Under the pieces are notes generated by a model. The model saw only the letters and a list, made by a program, of their open reading frames with translations. It was not told the DNA's origin and did no database searches. A DNA stretch of 64,000 bases from NCBI RefSeq assembly GCF_030268005.1, contig NZ_BRZC01000003.1, positions 310,001-374,000 on the forward strand. Reading direction: 5' to 3'. Source of the DNA: Microbacterium arabinogalactanolyticum. Its GTDB lineage: Bacteria; Actinomycetota; Actinomycetes; Actinomycetales; Microbacteriaceae. The number at the start of each line of letters is the position of its first letter. Positions within the stretch are counted from its first letter, which is position 1. A program made the position numbers and the translations under genes. Positions 39,717 through 48,352 of this stretch are shown in pieces.

Positions 39717-40615
39717 CGCGGATCGCGGTCATCGGTGAAGCGCTCGTCGATGTCGTCGTCGGAGGACAGGCCCACGCGGGCGGATCTCCGATGAACGTCT
39801 CGGTCGGGCTCACTCGCCTGGGGTGGCAGGCAGAACTGCACTCCCGCATCGGGGCCGACGAGCACGGGGACCTCATCCGTGCTCACCTCGCCGCCGACGG
39901 CGTGCCCCTCGGGGCTCGCACGCTGGCTGAGGGGGCGTCGTGGGCCGCGTCGGTGCGGCTGGATGCCGAGGGCAGGGCCGAGTACGACTTCGCACTGCAC
40001 GGGGAGATCCCGATTCCCGAGATCGAGGATTTCGCGCTGATCCACGCGGGGTCGATCGGAGCACTGCGCGAGCCCGGATCGACCGCACTGCTGGACGCGT
40101 TCCGCGCTGCTCCTGCACTGACGCTGCGGAGCTTCGATCCGAACATCAGGGCCGACGTGATCGGGGCCGCCGATGAGGCCAGGGCCCGCGTGTTCGCGAT
40201 CGCCGCGGCGGCACAGGTGGTCAAGCTCAGTGATGAGGACGCCGAGTGGCTTCGTCCAGGCTCCGAACCGGATGACGTGCTGCGCGAGTTCGCCGACAAT
40301 GGCACGCGCTTCGCCGTGATCACTCGCGGCTCGCAGGGCGCGCTCGCTCTCGTCGACGGCGTCCGGTACGAGCGCCCCGCATCGCCTGTCACCGTCGTGG
40401 ACACGATCGGCGCCGGAGACGCCTTCATGTCCGGTCTGCTGTTCGCGCTGCTCCGTGACGGGACCGATCGGCTCATCCGGGAGGGACGTCCTGTCCGAGG
40501 GGAAGCCGTGCTGAGCGCCCTGGACACCGCGCTCGCGTCGGCTGCGATCACCGTGTCGCGCGCCGGCGCCAACCCGCCTCACCTCGAGGAGCTCGCGCTG
40601 CGACTCGGGCGATGA
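39713..40615 (+). CDS. PfkB-family carbohydrate kinase, probable fructokinase
   Basis: 300 residues. PfkB motif 1 appears as AGGSPMNVSVGLTRLG, motif 2 as DTIGAGDAFMSG with the catalytic aspartate. GTG 39713 overlaps the GH32 stop (39713-39716); a TTG or GTG further upstream would enter that gene. It is the last gene of the sugar operon and should phosphorylate the fructose released by GH32. Confidence 0.88.
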   Translation: MTRIAVIGEALVDVVVGGQAHAGGSPMNVSVGLTRLGWQAELHSRIGADEHGDLIRAHLAADGVPLGARTLAEGASWAASVRLDAEGRAEYDFALHGEIPIPEIEDFALIHAGSIGALREPGSTALLDAFRAAPALTLRSFDPNIRADVIGAADEARARVFAIAAAAQVVKLSDEDAEWLRPGSEPDDVLREFADNGTRFAVITRGSQGALALVDGVRYERPASPVTVVDTIGAGDAFMSGLLFALLRDGTDRLIREGRPVRGEAVLSALDTALASAAITVSRAGANPPHLEELALRLGR

Positions 40616-40650
40616 CGCGCAGGATGCATAGGTTCCCCGACCGACATCGT

Positions 40651-40697
40651 GGGCGATCGCCCGGAGCCGAGCGGCCCGCACGTCCGCCCTCAGGCGG
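40651..40697. terminator. Palindromes between convergent fructokinase and deoD genes
   Basis: GGGCGATCGCCC (40651-40662) is a perfect 12-bp palindrome, and CCGCC/GGCGG (40684-40688 and 40693-40697) form a small hairpin over the deoD stop codon. They may act as terminators; support is modest. Confidence 0.35.
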
Positions 40698-41400
40698 TCG
40701 CGGCGCGCAGCGCGATCTCGATCATGTCGCCGAAGGTCTGCTCGCGCTCCTGTGACGTCGTCTCCTCGTGGGTGACGAGGTGGTCGGACACCGTGCAGAT
40801 GCTCAGGGCGCGGCGCTGCCGGTAGGCGGCGAGCGTGTACAGCGCGCTGGTCTCCATCTCGACGGCCAGGGCACCGTGCGCGACGAGCGGCTCGGTCAGC
40901 TCGGGACGGGTCGTGTAGAACTGGTCGCTCGAGTAGAGCAGGCCCACGTGCGTGCGGTCCTGCAGCGAGAGCGCCTCCGAGGCCTCGACCGCTGCGCGCA
41001 GCAGCGAGAAGTCCGCGACCGGGGCGTAGTCGAGCCCGTGGAAACGCGTGCGGTTGATGCCCGAGTCGGTGCAGGCGCCGTTGGCGATGATGATGTCGCG
41101 CATGCCCACGCGCTCGGTCAGGCCGCCGCACGAGCCGACGCGCACGATGGTCTGCACGTCGTAGGAGTCGAACAGCTCGTTGGCGTAGATCGACATCGAC
41201 GGCTGGCCCATGCCCGATCCCTGCACCGACACGTGGTGCCCGTTCCAGGTGCCCGTGAAGCCCAGCATCCCGCGCACCTCGGTGTACAGCTGCGCGTCGT
41301 CGAGGAAGTTCTCGGCGATCCACTTCGCCCGCAGCGGGTCTCCGGGGAACAGGACGATGGGGGCGATCTCGCCGGGTGCGGCGCCGATGTGGGTGCTCAT
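40690..41400 (-). CDS. deoD: Purine nucleoside phosphorylase DeoD-type
   Basis: 236 residues, standard for hexameric PNP. VLFPGDPLRAKWIAENFL at the N terminus, VRVGSCGGL for phosphate/ribose binding, AVEMETSALY, and VSDHL with the catalytic Asp are all present. It splits purine nucleosides with phosphate. Single gene on the minus strand, 52 bp from a divergent membrane-protein gene. No local operon for nucleoside salvage. Confidence 0.93.
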   Translation of the reverse strand: MSTHIGAAPGEIAPIVLFPGDPLRAKWIAENFLDDAQLYTEVRGMLGFTGTWNGHHVSVQGSGMGQPSMSIYANELFDSYDVQTIVRVGSCGGLTERVGMRDIIIANGACTDSGINRTRFHGLDYAPVADFSLLRAAVEASEALSLQDRTHVGLLYSSDQFYTTRPELTEPLVAHGALAVEMETSALYTLAAYRQRRALSICTVSDHLVTHEETTSQEREQTFGDMIEIALRAATA

Positions 41401-41452
41401 GATCCCAGGTTATGTCCCCGTGGATGTCCCCCTGTGGTGGTTGCATGAAGTC

Positions 41453-42505
41453 ATGGACGTGGAGCGGATGCTGCGGCAGCAGAGACGGATGCTGTGGGCG
41501 ACCGCGGTCTGCTTCGCCGTGGGCCTGCTCGCCGGCACCGTCGCGCTGTGGGGCGGGACGCGCCCGTTCAGCGGCGACGGCTCAGTGCTCATGCCCATCG
41601 CCGTGGTCGCCGGGATCATCGCGGCGGCGGCGTTCGCGGTGAGCACCCGGATGCATCGGGCAGGAGAGACCGCACCGATGCCCACCTGGCAGGCGGTGGT
41701 CTCCGACGTCAGCACGGTCGCCGTCGCGCTCGCACTCGTCGGCGTGGCAGGCCTGGGAGTGCTGCTGGCCGGAGAGGTGCTGGCGACCGGGCTGCAGGGC
41801 CTGCAGCTGCCGGCGATCGGCGGAGGGCTGCTGGCGGGTGTGGCGTCGGCGCTCGGCGGGAGGTTCGCGTTCCGCACCGGCATCCGGCTGAGCACGCGTG
41901 ACGTCGCCTCGCTGCTGTTCTCGTTCCTCGTGATCGGCACGCTGTTCGCCGTGCTCACCGCCACCGACACGACCTGGTGGGACCGCAGCTTCTCGCAGCT
42001 CGGGATCGGCGCGGGAGGCTGGGCGTTCAACGGCACGGTGATCATCGCGGGTCTGCTGATCGCGACGACCGGCTCGTACGTGGGCCGGGATCTGCACCGG
42101 ATGCTGGGCGACGCCGCGCTGCGCGGCATCGCCGTCGTCGTGGTCGCGTGGTCGGGTGCCGGACTGGCGCTCGCCGCCGTCGGTCTTCTGCCGCTGGATC
42201 AGGTGCCGGTGCCGCATGCGATCGCCGCGTTCGCGACGCTGGGCCTGATCGTCGCAGCGGCGATCGCGACCACCGTGCTGATGGGGGAGCTGCGGATGCT
42301 GCGCGCGCTCACGGTGGTGCTGGCGGTGCTCATCGCCGTCGCGGTGGTGCTCGCGTTCGTCCTGCGGATGCTGTCGGTGGCCGCGCTCGAGGCCGTGGTC
42401 GTCGGACTGGTGCTGCTGTGGCTGTCGACGCTGGTCCAGCTGCTCGGCATCCTCGCTCCCGACGAGTCGCGCCCCTCGTCCCGCCGCTCTCCGCTGCGGG
42501 CGTAA
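41453..42505 (+). CDS. DUF998-like multi-pass membrane protein
   Basis: 350 residues with about eight to nine predicted membrane spans. Recognisable DUF998-type features are the GAGGWAFNGTVIIAGLL stretch followed by TGSYVGRDL, then a GAGLALAAVGLLP segment. The start ATG 41453 is 9-12 nt after an in-frame TTG (41441). No enzyme motif is seen. Function unknown; single gene divergent from deoD and convergent with the AlkD-like gene 17 bp on. Confidence 0.65.
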   Translation: MDVERMLRQQRRMLWATAVCFAVGLLAGTVALWGGTRPFSGDGSVLMPIAVVAGIIAAAAFAVSTRMHRAGETAPMPTWQAVVSDVSTVAVALALVGVAGLGVLLAGEVLATGLQGLQLPAIGGGLLAGVASALGGRFAFRTGIRLSTRDVASLLFSFLVIGTLFAVLTATDTTWWDRSFSQLGIGAGGWAFNGTVIIAGLLIATTGSYVGRDLHRMLGDAALRGIAVVVVAWSGAGLALAAVGLLPLDQVPVPHAIAAFATLGLIVAAAIATTVLMGELRMLRALTVVLAVLIAVAVVLAFVLRMLSVAALEAVVVGLVLLWLSTLVQLLGILAPDESRPSSRRSPLRA

Positions 42506-42522
42506 CTGCGGCGCCCGCCGGG

Positions 42523-43185
42523 TCAGCCCTGGCGGCGCACCATCTCCGCGATCCAGATCGGCGCGAACGGGCTCGTGCAGTTCGGCGGGGTGGGGTAGTC
42601 GGCGAGCACCTGCAGCCGCTCGCCGATCGCGACGGCGCGGTCGCGCAGCGCGGGGTGATGGATGCCGATGTAGGCGAGCGTCTCGTTCATCGCCCACTGC
42701 TCGCGCTCGGGAGCATCTTTCAGCTCGCGCTCGATGCGGTCGAGCAGAGCGTCGAGATCCAGGCCGTCCGGCGTCTTCTGCACCCGCGTCGAGGTCAGCG
42801 ACCAGTGCGCGGCGCGGGCATCGGCGTCCGCATCGTCCGACCAGCGCAGCCGCAGATCCTCGGCGTGAGGCGACTTCCTGGCGATGTAGTTCACCAGCCA
42901 GTCGTGCGCCTTCGCGCTGCGGGTGCTGCGCAGCATCCGGTCGATCTCGTCGGCCGAGAGTTCCCGCGGCTTCGCGATCAGCAGGGCGAGCAGCTGACCG
43001 GCCACGTCGTCGCACTCCCAGAGGGACCGGGCCAGGTCGGTCGACAGCCCGATCCGCTTGGCGAGCCCGCGCATCTTCGACAGGTTCACACCGTGCGCAT
43101 CGCCGTGGCGCTCGTTCACGGCCCGTGCCTTCGGGTCCTCCAGCGCTGCGAGCTCGGCGAGGGCTTCAGGGGCGGTCATCGACAT
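42523..43185 (-). CDS. DNA alkylation repair (AlkD-like) protein
   Basis: 220 residues from ATG 43185-43183; a second ATG at 43179 is two codons on. It has the HEAT-like helical repeats of AlkD: AVNERHGDAHGVNLSKMRGLA, then DEIDRMLRST, HDWLVNYIA and AMNETLAYIGIH. AlkD enzymes excise bulky alkylated bases such as 3-methyladenine. Similar short actinobacterial proteins are annotated this way; the catalytic Trp/Asp/Arg set could not be fixed without alignment. Divergent from the MFS gene. Confidence 0.7.
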   Translation of the reverse strand: MSMTAPEALAELAALEDPKARAVNERHGDAHGVNLSKMRGLAKRIGLSTDLARSLWECDDVAGQLLALLIAKPRELSADEIDRMLRSTRSAKAHDWLVNYIARKSPHAEDLRLRWSDDADADARAAHWSLTSTRVQKTPDGLDLDALLDRIERELKDAPEREQWAMNETLAYIGIHHPALRDRAVAIGERLQVLADYPTPPNCTSPFAPIWIAEMVRRQG

Positions 43186-43332
43186 GGGAACAGGGTAGGC
43201 GAGAGGGGACTGAACCTCCTGTGGGATCGACGGGTCCGGGTTGGGGAATCGCCGATGCGAGGCGTAGATCGGGCTCGTTAGCGTGCGTGCACGGCACTGT
43301 TCGTGCCGACCGACCCGAGCACGGAGCTTCAC

Positions 43333-44625
43333 ATGTCAACGTCGACTGCAACACCCCGGATCCGTTCCGCTCTCTTCATCCTGATGCTGGCCATGGTGGC
43401 CGAAGGCCTCGACCTCGTGGTCGCGAGCTTCGTCTTCCCTCGCGTCATGGAGGAGTGGGGCACATCGATCGAGGACATCACCACCCTCGTCACCCTCAGC
43501 GTCGTGGCGGGCGCGGTCGGCGGCTATCTCGCCGGGCCGCTCGCTGACAGATTCGGCTGTCGGCCCGTCATCGTCGTCTGCGCACTCGAGTTCTCGGCGC
43601 TCACGATCGCGACGGCGGCTGTCCCGGGGATGGCCGGGCTGATGATCGTGCGGCTCGCGGCATGCCTGGGGCTCGGCGCCCTGGTGCCCGTCGTGATCGC
43701 GCAGGTGTCCGAGCTCGTCCCCGGACGCACCCGGTCGCACATGGTGAGCCTGGTGTGGTCGGGCGGCGCGTTCGGGTTCATCCTCGGAAGCGTGCTGGCG
43801 GCCGTCGTGATCCCCGCCGCAGGCTGGCGCGTCCTCGTCATCGTGAGCGGGGTGCTCTCGATCGTGCTGGTGCCGTTCCTTCTCCGGGTGCTTCCGCGCC
43901 GCGCCGAGCGTCTCGAGGAGCCGATCCCCGCCACCTCCCATGCCGAAGCCGGCACAGCAGTGGGCACCCTGTTCACACGTCGTTACCTCGCCTCCACGCT
44001 GCTGACGTGGATCTGCTTCGCCGTGGGACTCGGCGTCGCCTACCTCATCGCCACGTATCTGCCGCTCATGGTCGAGCAGTACGGCATGACCGCAGGCGTG
44101 GCCGCACTGGTCACCGGGCTGTTCGGGCTGTGCGGACTGCTCGGCCAGCTCGGTCTCGGATTCGCGCTGAGGCGCTGGGACCCGCGCTCCGTACTCGCCG
44201 TGGTGTGGGGCGTCGGCACCCTCGGGATCGTGCTGCTCGCCGTGGTCGACCTCGGCATCGCGGGATTCCTCATCGCGATCTCGGCGATCGCCTTCACCAT
44301 CGCCGGATCCAATGCCGTGCTTCCGACTCTCGCCACCGCCCTGTACCCCGCACGCGCGAAGGCGACAGGCGTCTCGTGGGCCAACGGAGCGGGGCAGATC
44401 GGCCGGCTCGGCGGGGGCTGGGCCGGGGGAGCCATGCTCGCTGCCGGCTTCAGCACCACGCAGCTGTTCCTGGCCATCGCGGTGCCGACCGTGGCCGGGA
44501 TCGTCGGCGCGGTGCTGCTGCGACGTGCCCGCCGGACGGCAGAAGGGCCGGCGGATGACGCGTCCCTCGCGCCTGCCGAGAGCGCCATCGTCGCTGGGAA
44601 CACCACGACCGAGGCCCGCGCATGA
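43333..44625 (+). CDS. MFS transporter, aromatic-acid:H+ symporter (AAHS)-like
   Basis: 430 residues, 12 spans. TM1 MLAMVAEGLDLVV carries the acidic residue (EGLD) typical of AAHS importers such as PcaK. The loop 2-3 motif is GPLADRFGCRPV. ATG 43333 follows GGAG. A small hairpin CGGCAC/GTGCCG (43292-43308) lies in the leader. ATGA at 44622-44625 couples it to the hydrolase. It likely imports the acid or ester consumed by the downstream enzymes. Confidence 0.85.
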   Translation: MSTSTATPRIRSALFILMLAMVAEGLDLVVASFVFPRVMEEWGTSIEDITTLVTLSVVAGAVGGYLAGPLADRFGCRPVIVVCALEFSALTIATAAVPGMAGLMIVRLAACLGLGALVPVVIAQVSELVPGRTRSHMVSLVWSGGAFGFILGSVLAAVVIPAAGWRVLVIVSGVLSIVLVPFLLRVLPRRAERLEEPIPATSHAEAGTAVGTLFTRRYLASTLLTWICFAVGLGVAYLIATYLPLMVEQYGMTAGVAALVTGLFGLCGLLGQLGLGFALRRWDPRSVLAVVWGVGTLGIVLLAVVDLGIAGFLIAISAIAFTIAGSNAVLPTLATALYPARAKATGVSWANGAGQIGRLGGGWAGGAMLAAGFSTTQLFLAIAVPTVAGIVGAVLLRRARRTAEGPADDASLAPAESAIVAGNTTTEARA

Positions 44626-45500
44626 TGGCGCCCCGGGTGCTCGCGGAGGGTCGCGCGTCGACCCTCCGCGTCGGAGACCTGCTGTTCCGCGCGCTCTCCT
44701 GGGGTCCCGAGGACGGGATCCCCCTCCTCGCCCTGCACGGCTTCCCCCAGCACGCCGCCAGCTGGGCGCGCGTCGCGCCTCTGCTCGCGGAGCAGGGGAT
44801 CCGGACCCTCGCCTTCGACCAGCGCGGCTATTCGCCGGGCGCACGCGTGCCGCTGGATCAGTACACGCTGGATGCCGTGGTCGGCGACGTCATCGGCATC
44901 GCCGATGCGCTCGGGTGCGACCGCCTGCACCTGGCCGGTTTCGGGCAGGGCGCATTGCAGAGCTGGGCGACCGCTGCGGCGCATCCCGACCGGATCGCAT
45001 CTCTGACCGCTCTGCGCTTTCCGCACCCGGCGGCGTTCGCGCGCGGCGTCCGCACGGATGCCGAACAGCGACGGGCGTGGGATGCGCTGGAGAGCATGAG
45101 TCCGCCCCGCCCCGCCGCCGAGCAGCTGCTGCGCGATGACGCTGCCGCGTTGCGATCGTTCCTCGCGGGGTCCGGGATGCGCCAGGAGCTCGTCGACGAG
45201 ACGACGGAGCGCCTGCGCGACCCGGAGGCGCTCGCCGCGGCCGTGGCCTGGCACCTCATCCCGGTCGAGGAGATGGCGCAGGTCCCGCCGGTCACCGTGC
45301 CGGCGCTCTACATCTTCAGCGAGGGGCCCGCCCTGCTCCCGGCCACGGCGGAGCTCTGCGCGGAGTACGCGCACGGCGGGTACCGGATGGTCGCGTTCGA
45401 GCAGGGCGGGCACTGGCTGCTCGACACCGAGGCCGAGCGCGTCGCGGAGCAGATCGGCCGTCATGTCCTGGACGTGGCGGACGGAGGCGCGAGTGCCTGA
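44622..45500 (+). CDS. Alpha/beta-hydrolase-fold protein lacking the usual nucleophile
   Basis: 292 residues. Clear fold features: LALHGFPQHAASW (HGxP oxyanion region), TLAFDQRGYSPGA, and the nucleophile elbow LAGFGQGALQSW. Here the elbow is G106-F107-G108-Q109-G110, with Gly where Ser normally sits. The usual acid region after strand 7 reads IFSEGPALLP without the expected Asp, while H264 (GGHWLL) is present. It may be inactive, use another mechanism or act as an accessory protein. ATG 44622 overlaps the MFS stop. The carboxylesterase GTG lies inside its 3' end. Confidence 0.75.
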   Translation: MMAPRVLAEGRASTLRVGDLLFRALSWGPEDGIPLLALHGFPQHAASWARVAPLLAEQGIRTLAFDQRGYSPGARVPLDQYTLDAVVGDVIGIADALGCDRLHLAGFGQGALQSWATAAAHPDRIASLTALRFPHPAAFARGVRTDAEQRRAWDALESMSPPRPAAEQLLRDDAAALRSFLAGSGMRQELVDETTERLRDPEALAAAVAWHLIPVEEMAQVPPVTVPALYIFSEGPALLPATAELCAEYAHGGYRMVAFEQGGHWLLDTEAERVAEQIGRHVLDVADGGASA

Positions 45501-46974
45501 ACTGGTGGTGTCGACGCCCTCGGGTCGTCTCGCTGGGCGCCAGGACGACGGCGTGCTCAGGTTCCACGGCGTCCCCTACGCTGAGGCGCCGGTAGGGGGG
45601 CGCCGGTTCGCCGCCCCGGTGCCGGTGCAGCCCTGGGCGGGCATCCTGTCCGCTTCCGCGCCCGGCCCGATCGCTCCTCAGCCCCTCAGCCCCCTCGCCG
45701 ATGTCAGCCGGGGAATGAGCGAGGACTGTCTTCGCCTGGACATCGTCACGCCGGCCGTCCGTGGTCGGCGTCCGGTCGTGGTGTGGCTGCACGGCGGGGG
45801 ATACTTCGCGGGCTCCTCACTGGAACCGGACAGCGATGGGACCCGGCTGAGCGCGGAGCACGACCTCGTGGTGGTCTCGGTGACGCATCGACTGGGCATC
45901 CTCGGGTTCCTCGACCTCGAACCCGTCGGCGTGCCCGGCTCCGGCGTCGCCGGACACCTCGACCTCCTCGCGGCACTGCGGTGGATCCGGTCGCACATCA
46001 CGGCGTTCGGCGGCGATCCGGAGCGGGTGACGGTGGTCGGGCATTCCGGGGGCGGGGGGAAGACGTCGATGCTGCTCAGCACGCCGTCGGCCGCCCAGCT
46101 CATGCACGGGGCGGTGATCATGGCCGGCCCCGAGTTCGATCTCAACGATCCGTCGCGCGCGGCCGCGACGAGGACCGCCGTCGCCGACGCGCTGGGCCTC
46201 GACGGCACGGCGGAGCAGCTCGCGGAACGGCTCCGCCGCGTTCCCGTCGCCGATCTCCTGCAGGTGCAGGAGCACCTCGGCGCGGGTGCCGTCCCAGGTC
46301 CGCACAGCATGCGATTCTCGCCGGTCGTCGGACGAGACCCACTGCCCCTCGTGCCGACCGCCGCCGCGAGGGCCGGCATCGGAGCAGGCATCCCCCTCAT
46401 CATCGGGACGGCACGCGACGAGTCGCACATCGCCCTCGGAGCCGATCCGGCGGCAGCGTCCCGTGACCTGCCACCGGAAGCACTGCGCCGGCTCGTCGCG
46501 GATGGGCTGGACAGGCCGGAGGACGCATCGCGCATCCTGCGGCGGTACCGCGAGCTGCTGCCGGGCTCCCCGCCGGGAGCGCTCTGGCTGTCGATCGCCT
46601 CCGACCAGTTCCGGATCCGCAGCCTCCGTCTCGCCGAGGCGCGTCTGGACGGCGGCGCCGCCGCGACGCACGTGTACCGTTACGACGTGCCCGACGCGGC
46701 GGGATCAGTCCCGCACGGCGCAGAGGTCGCGGCGTTCTTCGGCGGGACTGCGGATACAGCCGCGGCGGACTGCCTCGCAGCCTTCGCCCGCACTGGTTCT
46801 CCCGGGCCATACTGGGAGGCATACGTGAGGGGTTCGCGGCACGAGCGCCGGTTCCGTGAGACGGGGGCGGCGGACGTTCCGGATCCGGATGCCGAGCGTC
46901 GCCGGGCCTGGGACGGCATCGGCACCGGTCCCCGGTCGCATCCGTGGGCGAGACTGCTCGAACCCGCGGAGTAA
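45493..46974 (+). CDS. Type-B carboxylesterase
   Basis: 493 residues. FHGVPYAEAPVG, SEDCLRLDIVTP and the oxyanion motif VWLHGGGYF (97-105) are standard for the family. Nucleophile S185 is in VVGHSGGGGK, a variant of GESAGG. RDESH and the later PHGAEVAAFF supply acid and His. GTG 45493 has GGAGGCG just upstream and overlaps the previous gene by 8 bp. No signal peptide, so intracellular. It probably hydrolyses an ester imported by the MFS protein. Confidence 0.85.
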   Translation: MPELVVSTPSGRLAGRQDDGVLRFHGVPYAEAPVGGRRFAAPVPVQPWAGILSASAPGPIAPQPLSPLADVSRGMSEDCLRLDIVTPAVRGRRPVVVWLHGGGYFAGSSLEPDSDGTRLSAEHDLVVVSVTHRLGILGFLDLEPVGVPGSGVAGHLDLLAALRWIRSHITAFGGDPERVTVVGHSGGGGKTSMLLSTPSAAQLMHGAVIMAGPEFDLNDPSRAAATRTAVADALGLDGTAEQLAERLRRVPVADLLQVQEHLGAGAVPGPHSMRFSPVVGRDPLPLVPTAAARAGIGAGIPLIIGTARDESHIALGADPAAASRDLPPEALRRLVADGLDRPEDASRILRRYRELLPGSPPGALWLSIASDQFRIRSLRLAEARLDGGAAATHVYRYDVPDAAGSVPHGAEVAAFFGGTADTAAADCLAAFARTGSPGPYWEAYVRGSRHERRFRETGAADVPDPDAERRRAWDGIGTGPRSHPWARLLEPAE

Positions 46975-47015
46975 CCTGCATTCCACGACGAGATCGCCCT
47001 TCGCCCGGGAGAGGC

Positions 47016-48149
47016 ATGACAACGAGGAAGCAGACCGCGGTGCAGAAGGCGTGCGCCAGGGTCGAGGCAGGGATCGGCGCGCTGACGGCATCCGCCACAG
47101 ATCATGTGCGCGCGGAGCTCCCCCGATACGCCCTGGTGCCGGTGGAACAGCACCAGGGAACCGTGCGCGACACCATCCAGTCACTGCTGCACGCGCTCGC
47201 CGGGGAGGGCGGCTTCTCGGCTGAGGATGCCAGGGTGATCCGCTACGCGGCGCTGCGCCGCGAGGGCACCGGCATCCCGGTTCAGGACGTCCTCGCGGCG
47301 TTCCATGTCGTGGGACGGGACGTGTGGGATGCGCTCGCGCATGTCGAGGGGATCTCGGCCGGCACGCTGGTGCAACTGGCTGATCCGCTGTGGTCATGGA
47401 TCCAGCGGGCGAGCGCGCTGGTCGCCGAGACATCGGCCGCAGGTGGTGGCGCGCAGGGCCGTCAGGTCGTGCTGCGTCAGCGCCTTCTCGAATCCGTCCG
47501 GGCCGGCGACGCCGCGGAAGGCGACGCGGTGGAGAACGCCCGTCGGCTGGGGTTCGTCCCCGGGGGCAGCTTCCGCGCCGTGTGCACGGAAGCAGCGCCC
47601 TGGGTGGAGGGCGATCTGGAGCTGCTGCAGAGGGGCCTCGCGCGCCTGCCCGGAACGAATCACGCGGGGTTGCACGGAACGCTGATGATCGTGCTCTGCC
47701 AGGGCGCGTCCCCGCAGGCGGTGGCCGAGGAGGTCCACCGGCAGCTGCCCGGCCACGGCAGCGTCGGAGTCGGCTTGGAACGGCCCGGCGTCTCGGGGGC
47801 CGAGACCAGCATCGGCGACGCGGAACGCGCGCTGCGGGTCGCGTGGCCGGAGTCCGTCTCGTTCTTCGAGCGTGCGTGGCTGCATTCGGGACTGGTCGAT
47901 GCGCGCACCCGGCTCACGCCCCTCTACGGGGAGGCGAAGGCGATCGCCGCGGAGCATCCGGGTCTCGCGCAGGCCGTGCGAGCCTTCGCGGACGAGGGCT
48001 TCAGCCTTGCTGCGGCCGCGGCGGCTCTGCAGCTGCATCCGAACACCGTCGCCTACCGGCTGGATCGGTGGCACGAGCTCACGGGACACGACCCGCGGCG
48101 CTTCGACGGCCTGGCGCTCTCGATGCTGTCGATCGGCCCGCCGCGATGA
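47016..48149 (+). CDS. PucR/CdaR-type transcriptional regulator
   Basis: 377 residues. The N terminus is a helical sensor domain (RsbRD-like start KACARVEAGIGALTASATDH). The C-terminal PucR HTH appears as FADEGFSLAAAAAALQLHPN then TVAYRLDRWHELTGHDPRRF. ATG 47016 follows GGGAGAGG. It sits between the importer/esterase genes and the FAH/RidA/cyclase/FAD genes on the same strand, so it likely activates the pathway when substrate is present. Confidence 0.85.
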   Translation: MTTRKQTAVQKACARVEAGIGALTASATDHVRAELPRYALVPVEQHQGTVRDTIQSLLHALAGEGGFSAEDARVIRYAALRREGTGIPVQDVLAAFHVVGRDVWDALAHVEGISAGTLVQLADPLWSWIQRASALVAETSAAGGGAQGRQVVLRQRLLESVRAGDAAEGDAVENARRLGFVPGGSFRAVCTEAAPWVEGDLELLQRGLARLPGTNHAGLHGTLMIVLCQGASPQAVAEEVHRQLPGHGSVGVGLERPGVSGAETSIGDAERALRVAWPESVSFFERAWLHSGLVDARTRLTPLYGEAKAIAAEHPGLAQAVRAFADEGFSLAAAAAALQLHPNTVAYRLDRWHELTGHDPRRFDGLALSMLSIGPPR

Positions 48150-48313
48150 ATCCCTGAGTCGATCGGCGGCGCGCCGAAACGGCCGGAGTGCCGACGCCCG
48201 CAACTCCTTCGTCGAATCCACGAAGAACCAGGGCCCAAGAGCACCTATCCGCCGAGGAGCTCAGCGTCCTCGTCCTCTTAGTGTCATCGAAACGACAGGC
48301 ACGAGGAGGAGTC

Positions 48314-48352
48314 ATGGTCGACGAGGTCAGGCATCGCGCATGCGTCTGCTGA
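48314..48352 (+). CDS. 12-codon upstream ORF (MVDEVRHRACVC)
   Basis: ATG 48314 has AGGAGGA (48304-48310) at near-ideal spacing; the frame ends at TGA 48350-48352, overlapping the FAH start at 48340 in another frame. The product would be MVDEVRHRACVC with two cysteines near its end. No obvious ribosome-binding site serves ATG 48340 on its own, so this small ORF may load ribosomes and couple translation, or act as a regulatory leader. It may also be a fortuitous ORF. Confidence 0.45.
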   Translation: MVDEVRHRACVC

